Shown here one piece after another: positions 56,561-64,000 of a DNA stretch of 64,000 nt. The notes under the pieces were generated by a model. The model searched no databases and was not told where the DNA came from. It saw only the letters and a program-made list of their open reading frames with translations. Position numbers and translations under genes: made by a program. The stretch's first letter is position 1, and every line of letters starts with the position of its first letter. Origin of the DNA: Erinaceus europaeus (taxonomy: Eukaryota; Chordata; Mammalia; Eulipotyphla; Erinaceidae); NCBI RefSeq assembly GCF_950295315.1, contig NC_080170.1, positions 96,996,477-97,060,476 on the forward strand, written 5' to 3'.

Positions 56561-57879
56561 CATTTCACAATGTACATTAGGAGCATAGAGAGAGGTGTCT
56601 TTCAGGCTTTTCATACTACCTTCTGAACATGGAATATAAAAAATCTGCACAGGTACATTACTTGATTTAATATAACCAAATGCTCATGAAATGTGTTTTA
56701 TAATGAAAAGGCTGTAGCAAGGGTACAGTGTCTTACTGTTAAAGTCTCTATTTAGAGCTTTAGTAGAATTTCTTTCATGTATTTCATGGGTACATATGAA
56801 CCTTATTTGGAAGAAATATGTTAGCTCATATAATACCTAAACTTTGCTAGAAATTTTAATTAGAACACCATCAGGAAACTTTGAAATCAAAGGCATTCCA
56901 AGAATAATCAATGGTTCTGAAAATTCTTTTAGCTGTAGAAAATTTAGCATCTCTGTTTTTGCCCTTGCTTTGATATAGTTATGTGAGTATTCATGTACTT
57001 ATTGAAATTCATATAGAGTATGTATAGACCAGTCATGTGTTTTTATGTGTGTGAAGCAGTGCACACATACACAGAGTTCTGCATAAAAACTTTTAAAAAA
57101 TAATTAAATACAAATAGCGTCTGTATGCTTCTATGAAGGGAGTGATTGACTCTTAGGTCCAAACACCAACTCTGAGCAGTAAACTCAGCTAGGTTCTATT
57201 TCTGTGTTTTTTTCTAATCTGTTGTCAAAAGGATGGTGTGATTTTAATGATCTGTGAAGTCTTCTTTCAGCTTATATGCATCGACTCGTATGAGTTGATG
57301 ACTATGATGAAATTTTCAGTTTAGACTAAAAAAAAAAGAAGAGTAACACTGCTAATGAACATATTCTTTTATGTACCTGTTGGTGCCATAAAAGCTCATC
57401 GTTGTATAATGTGACTGCAGATTTGTTCCATGTGAAAACACTTGTGTGGGGACCAGCTTTCATTTTAACTTATGACTTTGTTATTTCTAGAAATCTAAGC
57501 TGTTTGAATCTGAACTTGAAACTTATGGTGAGCTTGATTTTTCAAATCCTTAGTATACTATATATATATATATATTTTTTAGAAAAACAACCCCCCCCAC
57601 GCTTTTCACAGATCCTTGCACAGTGCAGGCACTCAGAAAATATTTATTGAATTAAATTGAGTTTGACCTGCTTAAGAGTCATTGTCTTAGTATAGGGCTA
57701 TGCTTTTTTGGCAGGAGCTGTCATAAATCACAGTCTAGTACCAGTCTTACTGATGAACTGCAAAGTCAGTAATATACAGCAGTTCTGAGTTGTATGTTGC
57801 TTTTTCTCCAGTGTAAAGTGAGACAAAATTGTAGTCTACAGTGGCCTTACACTGATGAGCTGACTTTAGCCTATTTCAT
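56561..57879. other. Intronic, unassigned; (TA)n at 57558-57578
   Basis: Only a short (TA)n tract and homopolymers noted. No exon seen. Confidence 0.5.
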
Positions 57880-58255
57880 ATTGACTTGTACACTTATCCA
57901 TAGGCCTTCAGTGCTCCCACCTTTGCAATGATTGCATTGACTCCTGTCCTTACACATCCTATTCTCTGGTGCCTTTCTTGCACCTTCCTTTGCCTGGAAT
58001 ATTCCTTTTAAACATTTAAGTATGCCTTTCTTGACACTCAACATAAATGGCTTCTTTTCTTCTCTAGCATGCCTCCATTTGAGCACATAAGTTCTCCGGT
58101 AATTTCTTTCTTTCTTTCTTTTAAAGCCACTGGTCTTTTCTAACTAGAAAACTCCCTGAAGACAGGTCTGTGATGTATTCCTTTTTGTCTTGCCTAAGGT
58201 CTGAAACAGTACCAGACACAAACATTTGTAGAATTAATAAATGGGCCCTGAAGTT
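57880..58255 (+). mobile_element. L2 LINE relic (3' end)
   Basis: CCTTTGCCTGGAATATTCCT and the following CTCCCTGAAGACAGGTCTGT ... AACAGTACCAGACACAAACA are L2 3'-end landmarks. Ancient and degraded. Confidence 0.7.
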
Positions 58256-58344
58256 TATGTAAATTTGCAAATGGAATAAAATAAAAATTTAAATGAATAT
58301 AGACAAGGATCATTAATCATATGCCAAATTCTAGTTAAATTGTG

Positions 58345-58640
58345 ATATAGTGAGAAAGATTAGCCTAAGATTCAGAAGATGCAGACCCTTGTGTTGGATT
58401 AATGATTTTTTAATAGTCCCTTAATCTTTGTAGTTCTTAGTTTCTTTATCTGAAAATGAATGGATTGGATAGGATCTCTACTAAGATCGCTTAGAGCAAG
58501 AATTACATTGCTCCTAAGTTAATTATAGGGAACTCAGGCTCTTCTACCAGACTCCTTGAGGCAGGAAGTATGTTCTAGTCATCTATAATTTCCTGACACT
58601 AAGCTCAGTACCTGGTATATAGTAGTTATTCAAATAACCT
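58345..58640 (+). repeat. MIR followed by an L2/MIR-type tail
   Basis: TAATAGTCCCTTAATCTTTG TAGTTCTTAGTTTCTTTATC TGAAAATG is MIR-like. CTCCTTGAGGCAGGAAGTAT ... GTACCTGGTATATAGTAGTT is an L2-type 3' end. Confidence 0.65.
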
Positions 58641-59106
58641 TACAAAATAAAGGAGTAAATTCCCAGATTGAGTTACAGTTTAAATAAAGTAAATGAGAAA
58701 AAGATCTGGAAGGAGATAGAAAATGAAAAGTAAATGTAACAATTAAAAGAATCTTAAGACCAGTTATTTGGAAAGTTTAAAAACTACCCATGAGAAATTT
58801 TCTGTTTACCAGTTAAAATATTCACTAGTTAGTAAATGAATTTAATCTGCCAGATCCCTAACTGTAACCTAACTTATGAATCTCTGATATGGTCCTTTTT
58901 TTTTTTTTTTAACTTTGTATGTTCTAAGTTATTGGTAGCAATATTTTTGAAATATTTGTATGTGATGCTAGCCTTTAGTTTTATTTTTTGAAAAGCCATA
59001 CCTTGCTTCAACCAGGCGTTGTTAAATTATTGACATATTTGTGACTTTAGGATAGAGATTGCTTTTCTGATTATGTCCAACTATCACACATTTTTAAAAG
59101 TTAAAA
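58641..59106. other. Intronic, unassigned
   Basis: No feature seen. Confidence 0.5.
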
Positions 59107-59342
59107 GAGCGCAAAGCACAAGGACTGACATAAGGATTCGGGTTCGAGTCCCCGGCTCTCCACCTGCATTCCCTGGGGAGTTGCTTCACAAGCGGTGAAG
59201 CAGGTCTATAGGTGTCTTGTCTTTCTCTCCCCCTCTTTGTTTTCCCCATCTCTCTCCATTTCTCTCTCTCCTATCTAACAACAACAACAATAAAACAACA
59301 AGGGCAACAACAGGGAATAAATAAATAATAAAAAACTTTAAA
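59107..59342 (+). repeat. SINE A, 5'-truncated
   Basis: Starts inside the head at AGCGCAAAGCACAAGGACTG, then GGGTTCGAGTCCCCGGCTCT, TCACAAGCGGTGAAGCAGGT and an AAATAAATAATAAAA tail. GTTAAAAG flanks both ends. Confidence 0.9.
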
Positions 59343-59832
59343 AAACGTTAAAAGAAAGTCTTCATCAACATTTTAACTACTCTTCTGTAAATACTTCACA
59401 TTAATAAATAAATTAGATACGCCAACAGTAAGGAAAAAAAACCTAATTGGGCTACATTAAACTAAAAAGCTTCTGAGCAAAAGGAATGATCACCAAAACA
59501 AGACACCCTAATGAAAGGGTGAGGATTACACATCAGAGGAAGGGCTAATAATAATAATAACTAAGCATATAAAGAACTATATATAAAAAGTATATAAAGA
59601 ACTCATGGAATACCAACCAAAACCAAGCAGCCCTATTAAAAAGTTGGAAGAGGATATGAACAAAATCTTCACCATAGGAGATACCCAGATGGCCAACAGA
59701 TGCTTGAAAAAAATGCTCAGTCAACGATTATTATAAAAATAAAAAGTGGCCACTTCATACTTGTGAGAATGTCTTACATCAGAAAAGGCAGAAACAAGTG
59801 CTGGTAAGAATGTGGGGGAAATGGCAACACTT

Positions 59833-59972
59833 CTTTTTTTTTTTTTTTTTTTTTTAACACCAGAGCACTGCTCAGCTCTGGCTTATGGCAGTTTGGGGGA
59901 TTGAACCTGGGACTTGAGAGCCTCAGGCATGAAAGTGTCTTTGCATAACCATTATGCTATTACCCCCACCCG
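59833..59972 (-). repeat. SINE D inside L1
   Basis: Long T-run, GCACTGCTCAGCTCTGGCTT, GGATTGAACCTGGGACTTGA and TTTGCATAACCATTATGCTA. Confidence 0.92.
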
Positions 59973-60137
59973 GGAACACTTCTAAATGGTTGGTGGGAAT
60001 GTTAAATTGGTTCATCCCCTGTCAGAAACATTCAGAAGTTGCCTTGGAAATTAAAAATACACCTTACCTGTGTTCTATCTGTTCTTCTCCTAGGGATTTA
60101 TCCAAAGACAACAAAAACTCCTATTTAAAGAGATCTA

Positions 60138-60210
60138 TTTGGGTTGTTGGAAAAGTCTTAATATATTTTTCTATGCAAAAATGTATCATGACTTTTTCGA
60201 CAATCCAACA
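60138..60210. mobile_element. 73-bp palindromic mariner MITE
   Basis: TTGGGTTGTTGGAAAAGTC at the left is matched by the inverted GACTTTTTCGACAATCCAA at the right, and the imperfect palindrome spans nearly the whole element. TA lies on both sides (60136-60137, 60211-60212), the mariner target. Architecture parallels human MADE1 and the bovine mariner MITE. Confidence 0.85.
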
Positions 60211-60404
60211 TAACCTATGTCATATCCATACTGTTTGCAATAATCCAAACTTTGAAGCAACCCAGATATCCAACAAAAGATGATTGGTTGAGAAAGTTAC
60301 GCTCTAAAGAAGAAAAGAAAGAAAGTTGTGGTCTTTATAGAAATTTTCTCAACTGTATAAAATCTTTGATTTTGCCACATTTCATATGGAACTTAAGAAA
60401 TCAT

Positions 60405-60593
60405 GTGGGGCTGGGTGGTGGTGCACCTGGTTGAGTGCACATGTTACAATGCTCAAGGACCCAGGTTCGAGCCCCCAGTCCCCACCTGCAGGGGGAAGGC
60501 TTTACAAGTGGTGAAGCAGTGCTGCAGGTGTCTCTCTGTTTCTCTGCCTCTCTATCACCCCTATGCTCCCATGATTTCTGGCTGTCTATCCAA

Positions 60594-60632
<39 letters not shown>

Positions 60633-60645
60633 AGATAATTAGAAA
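60405..60645 (+). repeat. SINE B with (AAAT)n tail
   Basis: GGGGCTGGGTGGTGGTGCAC head, GGTTCGAGCCCCCAGTCCCC, and CTATCCAATAAATAAATAAA with about 10 AAAT units. AAATCATGT occurs on both sides (about 60396 and 60647). Confidence 0.94.
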
Positions 60646-60777
60646 AAATCATGTTAAGTGAGATGAGCCAGGAGGAGAATGAATACTGAATTGATTAATT
60701 TTATAAATACTAAATTAATTTATTAATAATTAATAAATCAATTTCTTATCAGAGAGAGACCAAGACAGACAGACGGG

Positions 60778-61345
60778 GTGGAGGCTGGGTGGTGGCATAC
60801 CTGATTGAGCGCATGTTACAGTGCGCAAGGACCTGGGTTCTAGTCCCTGGTCCCATCTGCAGGAGGAAAACTTTGTGAGTGGTGAAGCAGTGATACAGGT
60901 GTTTCTCTGTCTCTCTCCCTCTCTTTTTTTTTTTCCTCCAGGGTTATTGCTGGTCTCGGTGCCTGCACCATGAATCCACCGCTCCTGGAGGCCATTTTTT
61001 ACCCCCCTTTGGTTGCCCTTGTTGTAGCTTCGTTGTGGCTATTATTATTGCCCTTGTTGACGCAATTTGTTGTTAGATAGGACAGAGAGAAATGGAGAGA
61101 GGAGGGGAAGACAGAGAGGGGAGAGAAAGATAGATACCTGCAGACCTGCTTCACCACCTGTGAAGCGACTCCTCTGCAGTTGGGGAGCCGGGGGCTCGAA
61201 CCGGGATCCTTACGCCGGTCCCTGCGCTTTGCGCCACATGCGCTTAACCCACTGCGCCACCGCCCGACCCCCTCTCTCCCTCTCTATCACCCCCTTCCCT
61301 CTCAATTTATGGCTGTCTCTATCAAATAAAGATAACAACAACAAA
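60778..61345 (+). repeat. SINE B split by a SINE A
   Basis: GAGGCTGGGTGGTGGCATAC head at 60778; after the insert, ATCACCCCCTTCCCTCTCAA TTTATGG and a CAAATAAAGATAA tail. Confidence 0.9.
60926..61271 (-). repeat. SINE A long form inside SINE B
   Basis: Complete reverse long form (CTCCAGGGTTATTGCTGGTC to CGCCACCGCCCGACCCC). The C/T-rich target CTCTCCCTCTCT is duplicated on both sides. Young: close to the copy at 39651. Confidence 0.93.
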
Positions 61346-61349
61346 AAAA

Positions 61350-61487
61350 AAAACTTAGAGAGAGAAAGAGAGACTGACAGACCAATACCCCAGATAGTGC
61401 TTAGCTCTAGCTTATGGTAGTGCCAGAGATAGATTGAACCTGGGAGCTTGGGGGTCTTAGGCGTACTAACACTGTGCTCTACTAAGT
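61350..61487 (-). repeat. SINE D-like copy
   Basis: AGTGCTTAGCTCTAGCTTAT, GATAGATTGAACCTGGGAGC and CTTAGGCGTACTAACACTGT in reverse; diverged head. Confidence 0.7.
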
Positions 61488-61494
61488 TTAACTA

Positions 61495-61780
61495 TTTTCC
61501 TTGTTCTGAATTATCTCTTATTGGTGGAACTTAAAGATAAATAAAGAAAAATTACAAGCTGTGCCTTTGACTAGGTATGGTATCTGGCAGCAAAGCCAAG
61601 CTCTCTGTGGGTGTGTGGGGCCCTGGTGTTTGATAGGCTATTGGGGATGACCCAGTGCAGGATAGTAGAGGAGGAATTGTGTATAGATACCACTGAAGGG
61701 GAGATAAGAAATTGTACTTAGACATGACAACAGCTGTCTTGTAAATCATTATTTCCCCAATTAAAAAAATGATAAAGAAA
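61495..61780 (+). mobile_element. L1 3' UTR fragment
   Basis: GGAGATAAGAAATTGTACTT ... CTTGTAAATCATTATTTCCC matches the 3' UTR at 34640-34710. Probably the far end of the L1 starting at 59410. Confidence 0.7.
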
Positions 61781-61923
61781 AAAAAAATGCCATCTTCTTT
61801 TTCTTAATAGTCTTAACGTGTAAACTAGGCCAATAGTTTATACCTATTATACCTTTAGACTTTTGGTTTCAAACTTGCATTTTCAAGCATGGCAATACGA
61901 ATTAATATAGTTGAATTACTTTT

Positions 61924-62085
61924 AAAAGATACATTTTTAATTTATAGAGAGGAATAGACAGAGGAGGAGAGACACACCTGCAGCACTATTTCAACACTTG
62001 TGAAACTCCCCTCCCCACAGGTAGGGACCAGGGACTTGAATCTGGGTCCTTGCTCATGGTAACATGGGTGCTCAGATACTATAAT
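61924..62085 (-). repeat. Diverged SINE B
   Basis: TAGAGAGGAATAGACAGAGG, CAACACTTGTGAAACTCCCC and GGGACTTGAATCTGGGTCCT. Confidence 0.75.
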
Positions 62086-62613
62086 ATAATATATATATAC
62101 TATAATACTATAACTGTATTACTTAGGTGTGTGACATATGAAATATTACAGAATCATTGAAGCAGTTCATCTCTTCCTTTATTTATTTGTACTGTGTGCC
62201 ACTTAATTCTGCTTTAGACACTGTATACAATGAGGAGGAAAATGGGATAAAACATCAGTGTTAATATGAGAGAGAAATGGTTGTCTTAAAGAAAGGGCTT
62301 GTGCTTGATATTGAGCCAGATTCCCCTCCACCCCCCAAACCAAAAAAAAAAAAAAAAAAAAAAAGTGATACAGCCATATCTAGAATAAAGACAGTGAAAT
62401 GGTAACTGCTTTTTCCCTTGCTCTCTTCTCGATTTAATGCAGTTATGGTCTTGAAATTAGCATTGATCAATTATTTTCTGTTTGGTCTAGCCATTTTTAT
62501 AAGTACCCTGAGATGATATGTTTTGTAGAACCTGAAACTTAGTTTGGAGTGTTCTTTTTAAAGAAAAAGAGTGCAAAAGGCCCGGTACGGCAGTGGGTAT
62601 GAAAGTGAACTCT

Positions 62614-62658
<45 letters not shown>

Positions 62659-64000
62659 ATGAAAGAAATGTCACAACAAATTATAAATTAAAATAAGTAA
62701 TTTATGAACATCAGAGAAGTAACCTAGTGGAGGTTGGCATAGTTCATAGTTAGCTTCTCTTGCACTGCCCATGTGTACACCCAATGCCAGCTACCACTGC
62801 AACATCTCAATATTTCCGCATGTGAATTGTCTCTTTCTGCTCCTATGCAGAGTTAGTTAGTTAGCAGATATATTTGGATATTTGTAGTATTCTTGAACTA
62901 TTCTTTTATCACTACTGTTAACATTTACTTAACTAGTTGTGGAAGTGAGTGCCTATTTCATGTATATTTTCTTCTAAAGTTAAACTGATGTGTCAACAAC
63001 TTAGACTCCCATTAGTCAGATTCTGAAAATGCCCAGTTATTCCAGTGCCACTGAAAAAGAGTTAAATAAGACGGAATGGAATTCCTAATGATGAAAGAAG
63101 AATTCTTAACCAGTCATATTTAGTAGGTTTTGCTCTTGAAGTTTTTGGTAAAGTAAGAGGGCGAAATCTGATGGACCCCCCCCCCCCCAACTTATTCTTT
63201 TTAGTAAATCTGCCCTCTTGTATTCATTTTGCTTTTTCTAAGGTAAGGATGTCACACCTTTATGCTATGCACACTTTTTGTAATTTCCAACAATTTCATT
63301 AAAAAGAAAAAGGTTGATTGGAGGAATCTTTATGCTTTTGTTTGAGAGGTAAGAATGAGATAGTTTACTTTTGACAAAAGTTACATGCAGAAGTGAATAA
63401 AGTAGTTGAGTTAACTACTTTTTCTCATTAGCACAAGGCATTTTCAGTTCTGCAGTAGCCCTGAAACGCCCCAGTGGCTGGGTGGCACCTGATAGAATGA
63501 CTGAACCGTTATGTAACACATGTTTATGGGCGTGGGAGATCATGTGGGGAGGTGGAAAGACTCGTTCTGACCTGACAGCCATTTACTGCTTAATAGCTGA
63601 GTTATTAAAGTTGTACCTCTTTGTTTTATTCTCCTCAGGGTTCAGGAACAATACACCAAAACATTAATTAAAACTAAGAAAGAGCTTTAGCTGGGAGGTC
63701 AGTGTAGTAAAATATTGTCTAAATGGCAGATAATGATTGCCAGAGAGGTTCTTTTTCTCATTTTTATTTTAAAAAGACTACTAATGGTATAATCATTAGC
63801 ACACTTGAGGTCTATTAAACTGAACAGTGGGGCATTGTAGAAGAGATGATGAACACTTTGGGGGTTGATAGTAAAGGCATGATGTAAAAACAAAAAACTC
63901 AGTGAGTAGAGAAAAAATAGGATTAAAATCATAGGTAAGACAGATGCGCATATTTACTGATTCTTTGTAGACTGGAGACAGTAGCCTCCCCCCTCCCACA
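62086..64000. other. Intronic, mostly unassigned; (TG)n at 62611-62656
   Basis: A (TG)n of about 20 units, an A-run at 62341-62363 and a C-run at 63175-63188. No exon recognised to the window end. Confidence 0.5.

Larger units (their letters stand above)
59410..60404 (+). mobile_element. L1 ORF2-end fragment, repeatedly interrupted
   Basis: TTGGGCTACATTAAACTAAA AAGCTTCTG and GATATGAACAAAATCTTCAC are L1 ORF2 landmarks. Interrupted by a SINE D (59833), a mariner MITE (60138) and a SINE B (60405). The matching L1 3' UTR seems to resume at about 61495-61780. Confidence 0.8.
47572..64000 (+). other. CBLB: CBLB intron following the first coding exon (5' part)
   Basis: No sequence matching the next Cbl-b exon (expected to continue with VRLCQNPKL-type sequence) occurs downstream in the window, so this intron is longer than 16.4 kb. 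Its contents are listed separately. Direct evidence is the donor at 47572; the remainder is inferred from the missing next exon. Confidence 0.85.

Noticed and set aside
47572..64000. Further CBLB exons in the window
   Set aside because: I looked for the next Cbl-b sequence in the open frames and found none; the downstream open frames do not match the TKB domain.

Overview
This is a mammalian nuclear genome window, very probably from an erinaceid (hedgehog). The main evidence is the density of tRNA-derived SINEs that match my memory of the Erinaceus ERI families, together with young L1 tails that share the same 3' UTR and mammal-wide relics (MIR, L2, MER20). The only cellular protein-coding exon I can support is the first coding exon of CBLB (E3 ubiquitin ligase Cbl-b) at 47388-47571 on the + strand. 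A GC-rich, CpG-rich promoter/first-exon region lies just upstream (about 45.57-46.60 kb). The rest is intergenic DNA upstream of CBLB (1-45.5 kb) and the 5' part of a long CBLB intron (47572 to the window end).

Names used here for repeat families. SINE A starts near GGGAGTCGGGCGGTAGCGC, has tRNA A/B boxes, a (C,T)-rich body, a TCCTATCCAACAACAA segment and an AAATAAATAAAT tail; its 'long' form adds a 3' module (GCAGTGGATTCATGGTGCAG ... CAATAACCCTGG). SINE B starts GGCCGGGTGGTGGCGCACC and ends in TCCAATAAATAAA. SINE C contains GATCCCCGGCAGCACATGT and TTCTCATAAATAAATAAA. SINE D contains ATAATGGTTATGCAAA and CCAGAGCTGAGCAGTGCTCT. Element E is a roughly 0.9 kb, A-tailed, L1-mobilised retroposon that I cannot name; E2 is a variant of it.

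Layout. 1-15 kb: L1 fragments, SINEs, a retroposed 5' half of tRNA-Val inside an L1, and a solo LTR inside an E element. 15.6-16.7 kb: a 5'-truncated non-LTR retrotransposon of a Jockey-like, invertebrate-type lineage that is not normal for mammals; a second, 2%-diverged copy lies at 31.76-32.31 kb. 17.5-18.2 kb: a second, unrelated solo LTR inside a SINE. 22.3-23.5 kb: four head-to-tail SINE A copies, one of which is a crossover hybrid. 30-31.5 kb: nested E2 copies. 41.5-45 kb: an old L1 whose 3' end holds a 770-bp direct repeat made of L1 sequence plus an unidentified retrocopied mRNA 3' end. 45.5-47.6 kb: CBLB promoter region and exon. 47.6-64 kb: intron with fewer young repeats at first, a 5S rRNA retropseudogene, L2/MIR relics, then a nested L1/SINE/mariner-MITE block.

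Most open frames longer than 60 codons fall in SINEs, L1 tails or low-complexity tracts and are not genes. I saw no CRISPR, operon or prokaryotic feature. Identifications rest on sequence recognition from memory; no database search was possible.
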